NCBI GenBank assembly: GCA_946999385.1
Contig: CAMQCZ010000006.1
Location: 1-64,000 of the forward strand
DNA length: 64,000 nucleotides
Origin: an uncultured Lachnoanaerobaculum sp.
GTDB lineage: Bacteria > Bacillota > Clostridia > Lachnospirales > Lachnospiraceae
Reading direction: 5' to 3'
The position numbers and the translations under genes were made by a program. The notes under the pieces are model-generated. The model saw only the letters and a list, made by a program, of their open reading frames with translations. It was not told where the DNA came from and made no database searches. Below, in pieces: positions 18,243 through 27,982 of this stretch (position 1 is its first letter; each line of letters opens with the position of its first letter).

Positions 18243-18387
18243 TATGTTGCTCCTTAGCTTCTTTTCTTAAAATATCAAACAAAATATCTTTAACATCTGT
18301 CAAATCTGTTCTTAAAATTTCTTCTTCAATTTCATCAACATCAAGACTTGGCTTGAATCTCAATAATTCTTCTTCAAAATTCAGCAT
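18211..18387 (-). CDS. 58-aa acidic small protein
   Basis: This short gene runs from ATG at 18387 to TAA at 18211 and encodes 58 residues starting MLNFEEELLRFKPSLDVDEIEEEILRTDL. AGGAGG stands 5 bases before the ATG. The gene overlaps the end of folC by 14 bases and the start of the TPR gene by 32 bases. It fills what would otherwise be a 131-base gap in a tightly packed operon. The first 45 residues are acidic and amphipathic-helical; the last 12 are basic. No family is recognised. Position and ribosome-binding site make it likely to be translated. Confidence 0.65.
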   Translation of the reverse strand: MLNFEEELLRFKPSLDVDEIEEEILRTDLTDVKDILFDILRKEAKEQHNAKKRNDKNF

Positions 18388-19666
18388 TTAAGCCTCCTAC
18401 ATTATTATTTTTAATATCAAATATCTCAGAAAAAATATACAAGGATCCCAAGATAAAAACCATTTCAGTATCTTCTTTTTCATTTTTTATATATTTAAAA
18501 GCAGTTTTAATACTATCATATTCTTTTATTTGTACATTGATAATTTTATTTAAAATATCTTTCATTTTTGATATATCTGCAGCTCTATAATTATTCATTT
18601 TTGCCAAATATATTCTCGAAATATAACTTTCAATACACTTTAAATTGGAAATCATAGCCTCAATATCCTTATCATCAACAATAGATAAAAGTAATACAGC
18701 TTTTTTCTTATTTTGTATACATAATCTTCTACAGGTTTTGGAAAATTCTAAAATAGCACCCTCATTGTGTGCCCCATCTATATAAATATCCTTTTCTATT
18801 TCCTGCATCCTGCCTTTCCAACGAGTGTTTAATATACTTTTTATTATATTTTTTAAATCGAATTTTTCTATCAATTTTAAATCATATAATTTTTTCACTG
18901 CCAAAATACTCAGCCTTGCATTATTTATTTTATATTCTATGTTTAATTTTTGCAATTCTTTTTCATAGCTTCCCAATTTTATATATAAATTAAAATCACT
19001 CAACCTTTCTACAGCTTTTACTTTTATCAATTCAGCATTTTTATATACTTCTTTTCCAACCTCAGCAGTATTATCATCATAAATAAGCTCTATATCAGGT
19101 CTTAAAATTCCGGCTTTTTGACTTACTATCTCACTTATTGTATTGCCTAAATATTTTTCATGATCCCTGCTTATACTTGTTAATATGCACAAATCCTTTT
19201 TTTGTATTGAATTTGTTATATCATATAAACCGCCTAAGCCTGTTTCCAAAACAATAAAATCAACCTCATTATCATAAAAATATTTTATTGCCATATAAAA
19301 TAAAAATTCAAAATATGTGGGAGCATAAAAAGTCTTCATTGATAAGTCTTCTGAAAGAGCTTTAATATATAGAGCAATATCGTTAAATTCCAAATCTGAA
19401 ATTTCTTCCATATTTATCATAATTCTTTCATTTATTCTAATTAAATGAGGAGATATAAATGTTCCAACCTTATAATTCATATCCTTTAAAATATTACTTA
19501 TATAAGCACAGGTAGAGCCTTTGCCATTTGTTCCTGCAACATGTATAATTCTTACTTTTTTATTTTTTTTCATCTCTATATTTGCCAAGAACTCTCTTAC
19601 AGCTTTAAGAGAGTTCTTTTTTTTAGCCCACATAGGAATATTTTCTATATATTCTTTTATATCCAT
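18374..19666 (-). CDS. folC: Folylpolyglutamate synthase / dihydrofolate synthase
   Basis: Product of 430 aa, a Mur-ligase-fold enzyme that adds glutamate to folates and may also join dihydropteroate with glutamate. Visible motifs are the ATP-binding loop VAGTNGKGSTCAYI at about 43-56, SPHLIRINERIMIN, DFIVLETGLGGLYDITNSI, ISRDHEKYLGNTISEI and the late DGAHNEGAILEF. Length is normal. It starts one base after the valS stop and is followed by the 58-aa gene, within the same transcript. Confidence 0.93.
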   Translation of the reverse strand: MDIKEYIENIPMWAKKKNSLKAVREFLANIEMKKNKKVRIIHVAGTNGKGSTCAYISNILKDMNYKVGTFISPHLIRINERIMINMEEISDLEFNDIALYIKALSEDLSMKTFYAPTYFEFLFYMAIKYFYDNEVDFIVLETGLGGLYDITNSIQKKDLCILTSISRDHEKYLGNTISEIVSQKAGILRPDIELIYDDNTAEVGKEVYKNAELIKVKAVERLSDFNLYIKLGSYEKELQKLNIEYKINNARLSILAVKKLYDLKLIEKFDLKNIIKSILNTRWKGRMQEIEKDIYIDGAHNEGAILEFSKTCRRLCIQNKKKAVLLLSIVDDKDIEAMISNLKCIESYISRIYLAKMNNYRAADISKMKDILNKIINVQIKEYDSIKTAFKYIKNEKEDTEMVFILGSLYIFSEIFDIKNNNVGGLNAEF

Positions 19667-19667
19667 A

Positions 19668-22307
19668 TTATTTCTTCAAATTATCTAATTGTTCTTTCAC
19701 TTGACTTAACATTTTTTCATATTTTAACAGCTTATTTTTTTCCTCTTCAATTTTTGAAGCAGGTGCCTTTGATATGAATTTTTCATTACTTAGCATTGAA
19801 TTTGATCTTTCAAGCTCTTTAAGCAACTTTTCTTTTTCTTTTTCCAGTCTTTCAATTTCCTTTTCCATATCTACAAGCTCACTAAGCGGCATTGCTATAA
19901 TTGCATCTGCAACTACCATAGTCAAAGCATCTGAAGGTATATCCGAATTGTCAGCTTTTACTATAATTTCAGAAGCATAAGCTAAATTCATAATGAAATT
20001 TTTTGAACTTTCATAAATTTCTCTTATTTTTTTGTCTTTAGAAATTATAAATACCTTTGCCTTCTTACTAGGTGGCACATTTTTTGTACTACGTAAATTT
20101 CTTATACTTCTTATGCTTTCTTTTATATGCTCTATGGCATTTAATTCATCAAAAAACTCAAATTCAGGCTTATATATAGGCCAAGAGCTAATCATAATAG
20201 ATTCTTCTTCCTGATTTAAATTTTTAAATATTTCCTCGGTAATAAAAGGCATAAAAGGATGCAATAATTTCAGACCTGTACTTAAAACCTTACTAATCGT
20301 CCATAAAGCAATATTCCTTGTTCTGTCTTGCTTGTTCCAAAGTCTAGGTTTTAGCATTTCTATATACCAATCACAAAGCTCTTCCCATAAAAAGTCATAT
20401 ACCTTTGAGAGAGCTATTCCAAGCTCAAATCTTTCTAAATTATCTGTAAGCTCTTTTACAAGACTATTTAATTTTGTTAATATCCATTTATCAGCTATTG
20501 TAAGCTCTGAAAGTTTTGCATTTTTAAATTCTTCATTGTCTATATTCATTAAAATAAATCTTGAAGCATTCCAAATTTTATTTGCAAAATTACGACTTGA
20601 CTCAACACGTTCCCAATAAAATCTCATATCATTTCCCGGTGCATTTCCGGTCATAAGTGTCATTCTAAGTGCATCGGCTCCATATTTCTCAATAACCTCT
20701 AAAGGATCTATACCATTTCCTAAAGATTTTGACATTTTTCTACCTTGATCATCACGAACAAGTCCATGTATTAAAACTGTATTAAATGGTGCCTTTCCTG
20801 TTTGCTCATAAGCTGAAAATACCATACGAATTACCCAAAAGAATATTATATCATAGCCTGTTACTAGGACATTTGTAGGATAAAAATATTCAAGCTCTTC
20901 TGTTTTTTGTGGCCAACCCAAGGTTGAAAAAGGCCATAGTGCTGATGAAAACCAAGTATCAAGTGTATCATTATCTTGTGTCAGGCTTGTATTTTTACAA
21001 TATTTACAATACTTAGGTAAAATTCTTGATACATTTTCTTTTTTACATTTATCACAATAATATACAGGTATCCTATGACCCCACCACAGTTGCCTTGAAA
21101 TGCACCAATCCTTAATATCCTCAAGCCAATGAAGATATGTTTTTGTATAAGACTCAGGAACAAATTTTAACTCTCCGGAAGATATTGCCTTTATTGCAGG
21201 CTTAGCAAGTTCCTTCATACTTACAAACCATTGCAATTTAATCAGTGGCTCTATTACAGTTTTGCATCTATCATGTACTCCAACATTATGTATATGTGGA
21301 ACAACCTTTACTAAAAGCCCTTCCCTTTGCAAATCCTCTACTATCAATTTTCTTGCTTCATATCTGTCCAATTTATCATATTTTGAGCCCTCAAAGCTTA
21401 TAGTAGCATCATCATTTATTATATTGATTTCTTGTAAATTATGTCGCTTTCCAACTAAAAAATCATTAGGATCATGTGCTGGCGTTATTTTAACACACCC
21501 TGTTCCAAATTCCTTATCTACATATTCATCTGCAACAATAGGAATTAACCTTTTAACTAGTGGCAAAATTAAATTTTTACCTACCAAGTGCTTATATCTT
21601 TCATCTTCAGGATTTACGGCAACGGCAGTATCTCCCAACAAGGTTTCAGGTCTTGTAGTAGCAATCTCAACAAAACCGCTTCCATCCTCCAACGGATAAT
21701 TTATATGCCAAAAGCATCCTTCTTTTTCTATATGCTCAACCTCAGCATCGCTTATACTCGTTTTACAAACCGGACACCAATTAATAATTCGTGGCCCTTT
21801 ATAAATATAGCCTTTTTCATATAATTTTACAAAAACCTCACTTACAGCCTCAGAGCACTCTTTATCCATTGTGAATCTTTCTCTATCCCAATCTGCACTT
21901 GAGCCCAGTTTATGTAATTGATTTATAATACTACTTCCATATTCTTCTTTCCATTGCCAAGCTTTTTCTAAAAACTTTTCACGCCCCAAATCATTTTTAT
22001 CTATACCTTCAGACTTTAATTTTTCTATTACCTTCACCTCTGTAGCAATAGCGGCATGATCCGTTCCCGGTTGCCAAAGTGCTTCAAAGCCTTGCATTCT
22101 TTTAAATCTTATCAATATATCCTGCATAGTATTATCAAGAGCATGTCCCATATGAAGCTTACCTGTTATATTTGGCGGAGGCATAACGATAGTAAATGGT
22201 TTCTTATCTTTATTTACTTTAGCATGAAAATATTTATTGTCTAACCAATTTTGATAAATTCTATCCTCAATTTCAGAAGGATTATACACTTTTTCCAAAT
22301 TCTTCAT
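19668..22307 (-). CDS. valS: Valyl-tRNA synthetase
   Basis: Product of 879 aa, a class I synthetase that charges tRNA-Val. It has the HIGH-type motif in PPPNITGKLHMGHALDN near residue 48, the editing domain (ATTRPETLLGDTAVAVNPED), the KMSKS loop in DDQGRKMSKSLGNGIDPLEV, an anticodon-binding domain and the C-terminal coiled-coil arm (ELVDMEKEIERLEKEKEKLLKELERSNSML). It lies 12 bases downstream of the TPR gene and 1 base upstream of folC. There is no room for a T-box leader, which often precedes synthetase genes in this phylum. Confidence 0.97.
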   Translation of the reverse strand: MKNLEKVYNPSEIEDRIYQNWLDNKYFHAKVNKDKKPFTIVMPPPNITGKLHMGHALDNTMQDILIRFKRMQGFEALWQPGTDHAAIATEVKVIEKLKSEGIDKNDLGREKFLEKAWQWKEEYGSSIINQLHKLGSSADWDRERFTMDKECSEAVSEVFVKLYEKGYIYKGPRIINWCPVCKTSISDAEVEHIEKEGCFWHINYPLEDGSGFVEIATTRPETLLGDTAVAVNPEDERYKHLVGKNLILPLVKRLIPIVADEYVDKEFGTGCVKITPAHDPNDFLVGKRHNLQEINIINDDATISFEGSKYDKLDRYEARKLIVEDLQREGLLVKVVPHIHNVGVHDRCKTVIEPLIKLQWFVSMKELAKPAIKAISSGELKFVPESYTKTYLHWLEDIKDWCISRQLWWGHRIPVYYCDKCKKENVSRILPKYCKYCKNTSLTQDNDTLDTWFSSALWPFSTLGWPQKTEELEYFYPTNVLVTGYDIIFFWVIRMVFSAYEQTGKAPFNTVLIHGLVRDDQGRKMSKSLGNGIDPLEVIEKYGADALRMTLMTGNAPGNDMRFYWERVESSRNFANKIWNASRFILMNIDNEEFKNAKLSELTIADKWILTKLNSLVKELTDNLERFELGIALSKVYDFLWEELCDWYIEMLKPRLWNKQDRTRNIALWTISKVLSTGLKLLHPFMPFITEEIFKNLNQEEESIMISSWPIYKPEFEFFDELNAIEHIKESIRSIRNLRSTKNVPPSKKAKVFIISKDKKIREIYESSKNFIMNLAYASEIIVKADNSDIPSDALTMVVADAIIAMPLSELVDMEKEIERLEKEKEKLLKELERSNSMLSNEKFISKAPASKIEEEKNKLLKYEKMLSQVKEQLDNLKK

Positions 22308-22319
22308 TATATTACTCCT

Positions 22320-23126
22320 TTAAGTTATAGCTCTATATTCCTGTCTTATATCAAAAATTTTTTGCTTTAATAAATTAGCTCTTTTTATACTATCATAATT
22401 AAATATTGATTTTAAATTTTCTATTTCTTTTGAAGCTAAAATTTCCTGTCTTTGATTGTCGAACTCTTTTTCCCATTCAAGCCTTTCTTTTTCACTAATC
22501 AAAGAATCCACCTCTTCTATAGCTTCTACTCCCAGTTTTTCTAAATATACCAAGTATTTTAATATTCTTTTATCCTGTATACATTCATAAGCATATCTAT
22601 AATTTAAATATGCCTTATTGAAATAAAAAATTTTTGAATAAGCTGCAGCTAAATTATTATATATACTCCCGATAAATTTTATATTTTTAACATCCGGCTT
22701 TTCCAAAGATAATATTCTTTCATATAGTTCTATTGCTTTTGAATATTTTCTAAGCTCAAAATTATAATCCGCCTTACATTTTTCAAATTCATATTTAGAT
22801 AAAGCTCTTAAATTTTCAATCTTTTTTTTATATTTTGCTATTTCATTTTTAGTATAAAACTCTGATGCATCTAAAATATAATATAATATATCATCATTTA
22901 AACGATTTTCTCTATAAATCTTTAGAATCCAGTTTTTTAAATTAATTAGTTCCAGTGATTCTGAAATAAATTTAAAAAGATTATCATTAATAAGATTATC
23001 CATAGCAAGAATAGGATGAGTATATATAAGATATGCAAGCTCCTCTATTGAATATATATTTATATCCAAGCTCTCAATATATAAAGGCTCCTTCACCTGC
23101 TTTTTATTACAAATTATTACTCCCAT
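22320..23126 (-). CDS. TPR-like protein of the DUF5717/DUF5716 module
   Basis: Product of 268 aa, predicted cytoplasmic, no membrane segment. The middle has TPR-like helices (KADYNFELRKYSKAIELYERILSLEKPDVKNIKFIGSIYNNLAAAYSKIFYFNKAYLNYRYAYECIQD), followed by a charged coiled-coil region. It overlaps the end of the DUF5716 gene by 10 bases; its ribosome-binding site AAGAGGTT lies inside that gene, which implies coupled translation. No domain name is recognised beyond TPR. I infer that it works with the two upstream products. Confidence 0.65.
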   Translation of the reverse strand: MGVIICNKKQVKEPLYIESLDINIYSIEELAYLIYTHPILAMDNLINDNLFKFISESLELINLKNWILKIYRENRLNDDILYYILDASEFYTKNEIAKYKKKIENLRALSKYEFEKCKADYNFELRKYSKAIELYERILSLEKPDVKNIKFIGSIYNNLAAAYSKIFYFNKAYLNYRYAYECIQDKRILKYLVYLEKLGVEAIEEVDSLISEKERLEWEKEFDNQRQEILASKEIENLKSIFNYDSIKRANLLKQKIFDIRQEYRAIT

Positions 23127-24340
23127 AAATCAACCTCTTGCATAAAGCCTGCATCAGTTTTTGGATAAAAATCTCCAAAGCCTGCATCACTGATATCTAA
23201 AACCATTGTTCTTGCATCCTTAAATTTTGTTTTTACATCTATTCTTTTAGTTTTATTAGGTCTATCCTTCAAAAAATCCAATTTTATTTTCACGATTTTT
23301 TTCCTTTTTTGCTCTATCGGTAACAAGGAAATTTCCAATTCATCTACAGAATCAGGTATAATTCGTAATTCACTATCTAAATCATACCACCTATCTCCGG
23401 CTTTAAATAAATTAAATTCCATGGCTTCATGCTCTTTTTCAACATTAATGCCTATACTGGTATCAAGTCTTCCATCACAAATACAGGTTATATTAAATAA
23501 ATCTTTTTTATTAGATAATTCTAGGGCTTTTACACTTGCACCTACAGCAAATATATCTCCTTCAAAATAAACTCTTCTTTTCTCGCATAAAAGTGCTAAA
23601 AAATCCTTTGCCCAATCCAATTTTTCAAAGCCCTTTCCGGTTAAAATTATAGATGAGAATCTCTTTTTATCTATTAATTTTTTAGCAGTATCAGTCAAAA
23701 TCTTATCTACCAGCTTTGCTCCTGCCTTATTATTTAATAAATCAATATTTATAGACTCTTCCATTTTTTTTGATTCTGCATAAACAATGCTTGTTCTGCT
23801 AAGTCTCTTTATTTTAAGCTCATAATAAACAAAGTTCTGATTTGATAAATCAAATAAAGCAACTCTGTTATTCCAAATTTCTTTATCTTTACTTAATGTA
23901 TAATAAATAAAAGCCTCAGCCCTACTTATAACTAATATATTAGCTTTTAAATATCCCAAATTATTCAAGCATTTAACTATTTTTTCTACTAAGGAGCTTT
24001 TTATATATGGTATACTGACTACTATCTTATCGGGATATGAATTGGCATCTCTTAAGCTTTTATCAATCAATATAGATAAATATATTTGTAACAAATCAAT
24101 ACCATAATATTTGATATCTTCAATAATTACAAATTGATCCTTATCTGTCATACTTAATAATTTATCATATATATAGCCTGATCCGGAAAGCAAGCTTTCA
24201 TAAGCTTCTTCTCCAACAAGCCAATTATCGGTATTTTTATCTTTACATATGGTACTAGGATATTTATAAATTTTTGTATCATTATAATAAACAAGCGTCG
24301 TATTTATATCGCTAATATCAATCCCTAAAACCTTGGTCAT
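23117..24340 (-). CDS. DUF5716-family protein with Hsp70/actin-like ATPase fold
   Basis: About 407 aa from the ATG at 24340, preceded by AGAGAGG. The N-terminal ~270 residues look like an Hsp70/actin ATPase. There is a phosphate-1-like GIDISDINTTLVYY at about residue 6, DKIVVSIPYIKSSLVEKIVKCLNNLGY, a phosphate-2-like VALFDLSNQNFVYYEL and an adenosine-like IILTGKGFEKLDWAKDFLALLCEKRRVYFEGDIFAVGA. The C-terminal ~130 residues form a separate, probably beta-rich domain ending VDLWE. I recognise it as the DUF5716 type described from Lachnospiraceae. There is no Hsp70 substrate-binding domain. Its function is not established. Confidence 0.75.
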   Translation of the reverse strand: MTKVLGIDISDINTTLVYYNDTKIYKYPSTICKDKNTDNWLVGEEAYESLLSGSGYIYDKLLSMTDKDQFVIIEDIKYYGIDLLQIYLSILIDKSLRDANSYPDKIVVSIPYIKSSLVEKIVKCLNNLGYLKANILVISRAEAFIYYTLSKDKEIWNNRVALFDLSNQNFVYYELKIKRLSRTSIVYAESKKMEESINIDLLNNKAGAKLVDKILTDTAKKLIDKKRFSSIILTGKGFEKLDWAKDFLALLCEKRRVYFEGDIFAVGASVKALELSNKKDLFNITCICDGRLDTSIGINVEKEHEAMEFNLFKAGDRWYDLDSELRIIPDSVDELEISLLPIEQKRKKIVKIKLDFLKDRPNKTKRIDVKTKFKDARTMVLDISDAGFGDFYPKTDAGFMQEVDLWE

Positions 24341-24352
24341 CACGAAACCTCT

Positions 24353-27300
24353 CTACATTAAAGTAAATATTTTATCTGTAAAAATATCTTTAAAAATAAA
24401 ATCTTCCATCAATATGTATAATTTTTCTTCATTCTTTTGATTTATTATATCATTAATCAAAGCAAATCTTGAAAATATATGTTTTTTATCTCCAATATTT
24501 TTTATTATTCCTTCAGTTAATAAATTATCATTTTGATCAACTATCTTATATTCCCATTCCTCATCATCAAAAAGCATTTTACTCTTTGTATACATATTTC
24601 TATATATATTATTAAATTCCTCTTTTTTAAATTCTTCATCCCTTAATGTCCTTGAATATAGGTATGGAAGCTCCTTATTATTAGCTATATATAATAATAT
24701 TTGCTTATCCTCTATATTATTAGGTAAATCGAAAAATTTACTCAAATTTTTATAAAATGGCAATTCCAATCCATGAATTAATAAATTATTTAATAATATT
24801 TTAGCATACTCTTTTCTTGTATTGTCTAAATTATCCAAAGCTGAATAGTATTTAAGCATTGCCAATTTGTACATTATAGGTATATTTTCCACATTTTTTT
24901 CTTTTATTATCGCATTCTCTAAATATTCAATAAATATATCTAAAATATCCATGTCATATAAAATATAATCTATACTTTTAACACTGAAATATGCTCTAAC
25001 AAGTATTTCACTACTTTTTTTTCTACTTACATACCATGCAAAAACCTGATCAAGTAATATATGATTAGATGAAAAAAGTAATTGCGATAAAAGTCTTTCT
25101 TCCAAATCATATGTTTCTATATTTTCTATAATAGCTACCTCTAATAAATCATACATGCTTTTACTGTCATTATTATAATATTCGCATAAATAATCTAAAA
25201 CTATATTACTTCTATTACCTACAGAAAAACTAAGATAACTAAGATATAATAGTAAATAATCTGATTTAAAGGTCTTACTTAATATCATTCTTTCCACTAA
25301 TGTATTTATATTTTTTATACTTAAATTAAAGCATTTATATTTTTTAAGCATATTATATGCTTCTTCAAAATATCCCATAGAAATAAAAGCATCTGCAAGC
25401 ATAGCTTTTGAAATACTGTCTAAATTATCCTTGTTTGATTTTATAAGTATATCATGCTTTCTACTTTCCCAAACATCCACACCGCTTGCTTGCTTGCCTA
25501 AATTCCTATAATAATATACCAATTTAGAAAAAATATAATTTTTAAAGCTGTCTGAAAGTTCAACGCTTTTCAAAATTTCTTCAAGATATTCAACCTCTTT
25601 ATCATTTATAAGCTCCTTATCCAAAATTTTTTTGATAAATTCTAATTTCAAAATAGGATGAGAGCTATCAAGTTCATAACATCTTTTTAAAATATCATCT
25701 AATGAAACTGCCTTTTTTAATTCAAGATCAAAATTAGCATAACGATTCCCATAGTAATCACATTCCAAAATAATGGCATCATTAGAAAATATAGGTATAT
25801 AAGCTTTATTATTATCAATATTATATACAAATTCTTTCTTTAATTCAGGATATAAGATAACAACACTTTTTATTAAATTATTTTTTGTCTTAATTTGATA
25901 GGATTTTAAAATTGCCGGTACAAATTTTGCCAAATCATAATCCATCATTTCTTCTTTAATTATTTTATTATATATATATGCCAAATTTTCATCTATTCTA
26001 GCCATTTTAAGACTTGAAAGAGCAAATTTTTCCATATCCTTTATATTTTTACAATATATTTCATCGGACTCATCCGAAAATTCTAAAAGATTTCTATATA
26101 ATAGAGCCTTATATTTCAAGTCTAAAAAATTATTCTTTTTAAAATATTCAAATATTTTATCATCCAATAAATGATTATAAGACTCTCCCAGACTGTATAT
26201 ATAATATTCATATAATAGATTTATTGTAATATTTTTATCTATGGCAAGTCTAAGCCACTTATTTATCTTTTTATTACGTATATCAGCCCTTATTATAAAT
26301 CTACATATTGCAGCCAAAAGCTCATCCTCTTGGTATTTTTTATATAAGCTTATTAAAAGATAATAAGAAAGCTTAGTATTTGTAGGCAATGAATTAATCC
26401 TTTGTCTTAAAACCTTATTTAAATTATTTGAAATAAAATCTTTTTTCACTCCATATAATATGCTTAGTAATTCAAATTTTCCTATATCATGTAAAAAAGC
26501 CGGATTTTCATCCAATAATTTTATATATTCTATATATAAATAAGGACTTTTATTTCCACTTTCAAATTGTTTGAGCAAATATTCATATTTAAGTATAGGT
26601 AAGTTCTTAAATTTATCATCCAACTTTAATGCAAATAAAGATAAGCTCTTATTATTAAGACCTTCCATATCCTCAAGTAAATATATAAGTCTTTGCCTTT
26701 TCTCATTATTATTATCAATATATGAGAGCATATATTCCATAAATATATACTCAAGGCTTTCACTCTCTTCTATATCATCTTTTACTAAATCTATAATATC
26801 TAAAGCCTTATCATATTGCTTATTTAAAAAGTATGCTTCCGCAGATAATAAATTTATCATAATAAAGCTATCATAATCAGAGCTTATTTCTTCTAATTCC
26901 AATCTCATAAGCTCAGGTAAAATTTCTTTTGTTTCATCATCTGCGTATTCATATTTTAATCTATATTGAATATATGATAGAAATTTTTTTTTATCTTTTA
27001 TATATTCTTTTAAATCCCTATTATTTTTACTTGAATCTGAAATATTTCCATTTTCAACCTTTATTTGAATAGTTTTATTAATATAAGCATTACTAAAAGT
27101 AATATTCGCACTATTAGATTTATATTTTAATTTATCCTCTAAAATAATAATTTTATATGTTAGAATATCATCTTTAAAATCTTCATCCGATATATTATTT
27201 TTAGTAACTTTAACAAAGTCTTCATCACAGGAAACTGCAAGCTCAAAATATCCATAGTTTATTTTTTTTATATATATATCTAAATCAGTATCTTTTGTAA

Positions 27301-27919
27301 CATTTCCCAAGTCATAAAATTCTTTTTCAAAAAATATATCTATTCTTTTTTTAATATCTAAACATACAAAAAACTCTTCTAATGAATTTTTTTTATTATT
27401 ACGTTGAATCAAATTTTCATATAAAGATCTATATTTAAAATAAGACATAAAAGGAGCTACTATAAAATCCTTAAATTCAAAAATTTTAAGTGCCGCCTCT
27501 CTATCTTCTCTATAAATAAGTAAAAAATCATTTATGCTTTTTAATTCATTCAGTATGCCGCTGGTTTTATTTGAAAATGTAGTAAATCTATAAGGAATTA
27601 CAAATTCTGAAGCATTTGTAATCACACTTAATTCTCCATCAATAGTATCGCCAACATCCAAATATAAGGTGTCTACTTCTAATATTATTCTATTTTTTAA
27701 GCCGCCTATAGCAGGTGTTAAAACTCTGACTCTATAATTGCTTGAATATAATAAAGCTTTAACCTTAATATTATTTTTTGTATCAATATTTATCTCAACC
27801 TTGTTTATGGCTGATATTTTAATTTTTTCTTCTATAAATTCAGGAGCTATCAATAATTCGGGATTTTCAATATCTATATCACTAGTTGCTAAACGATTAA
27901 TCTTTTCTCTCATAAGCAT
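24353..27919 (-). CDS. DUF5717-family giant helical-repeat protein
   Basis: Product of 1188 aa, no signal peptide or membrane segment. The first ~280 residues contain two beta-sandwich-like segments (INKVEINIDTKNNIKVKALLYSSNYRVRVLTPAIGG...LDVGDTIDGELSVITNASEFVIPYRF). Residues ~300-1100 are almost all helical, TPR/solenoid-like repeats (AEAYFLNKQYDKALDIIDLVKDDI; ISKAMLADAFISMGYFEEAYNMLKKYKCF). It matches the DUF5717 type that I know next to DUF5716. It is the first gene of an eight-gene run that includes valS and folC, and a good promoter lies just upstream. The role is unknown; a large scaffold for the adjacent ATPase is inferred. Confidence 0.75.
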   Translation of the reverse strand: MLMREKINRLATSDIDIENPELLIAPEFIEEKIKISAINKVEINIDTKNNIKVKALLYSSNYRVRVLTPAIGGLKNRIILEVDTLYLDVGDTIDGELSVITNASEFVIPYRFTTFSNKTSGILNELKSINDFLLIYREDREAALKIFEFKDFIVAPFMSYFKYRSLYENLIQRNNKKNSLEEFFVCLDIKKRIDIFFEKEFYDLGNVTKDTDLDIYIKKINYGYFELAVSCDEDFVKVTKNNISDEDFKDDILTYKIIILEDKLKYKSNSANITFSNAYINKTIQIKVENGNISDSSKNNRDLKEYIKDKKKFLSYIQYRLKYEYADDETKEILPELMRLELEEISSDYDSFIMINLLSAEAYFLNKQYDKALDIIDLVKDDIEESESLEYIFMEYMLSYIDNNNEKRQRLIYLLEDMEGLNNKSLSLFALKLDDKFKNLPILKYEYLLKQFESGNKSPYLYIEYIKLLDENPAFLHDIGKFELLSILYGVKKDFISNNLNKVLRQRINSLPTNTKLSYYLLISLYKKYQEDELLAAICRFIIRADIRNKKINKWLRLAIDKNITINLLYEYYIYSLGESYNHLLDDKIFEYFKKNNFLDLKYKALLYRNLLEFSDESDEIYCKNIKDMEKFALSSLKMARIDENLAYIYNKIIKEEMMDYDLAKFVPAILKSYQIKTKNNLIKSVVILYPELKKEFVYNIDNNKAYIPIFSNDAIILECDYYGNRYANFDLELKKAVSLDDILKRCYELDSSHPILKLEFIKKILDKELINDKEVEYLEEILKSVELSDSFKNYIFSKLVYYYRNLGKQASGVDVWESRKHDILIKSNKDNLDSISKAMLADAFISMGYFEEAYNMLKKYKCFNLSIKNINTLVERMILSKTFKSDYLLLYLSYLSFSVGNRSNIVLDYLCEYYNNDSKSMYDLLEVAIIENIETYDLEERLLSQLLFSSNHILLDQVFAWYVSRKKSSEILVRAYFSVKSIDYILYDMDILDIFIEYLENAIIKEKNVENIPIMYKLAMLKYYSALDNLDNTRKEYAKILLNNLLIHGLELPFYKNLSKFFDLPNNIEDKQILLYIANNKELPYLYSRTLRDEEFKKEEFNNIYRNMYTKSKMLFDDEEWEYKIVDQNDNLLTEGIIKNIGDKKHIFSRFALINDIINQKNEEKLYILMEDFIFKDIFTDKIFTLM

Positions 27920-27946
27920 ACCTATCCATTTTCAAAATTACGTTTT

Positions 27947-27975
27947 ATTCTAGCATGAATATATATTTGTTGCAA
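27947..27975 (-). promoter_or_regulatory. Promoter of the DUF5717-to-argH operon
   Basis: On the minus strand TTGCAA (27970-27975), a 17-base spacer and TAGAAT (27947-27952) match a sigma-A promoter. It begins 8 bases after the copA stop. No terminator is visible between copA and DUF5717, so copA read-through may also reach the operon. Confidence 0.6.
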
Positions 27976-27982
27976 GCCAAGG

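Noticed and set aside
21262..21699. 145-codon open frame antisense to valS
   Set aside because: It lies within the conserved valS editing region and encodes low-complexity Ser/Leu-rich sequence with no family resemblance.
22308..22320. T-box riboswitch for valS
   Set aside because: Only 12 bases separate valS from the upstream gene and no T-box sequence was seen there.
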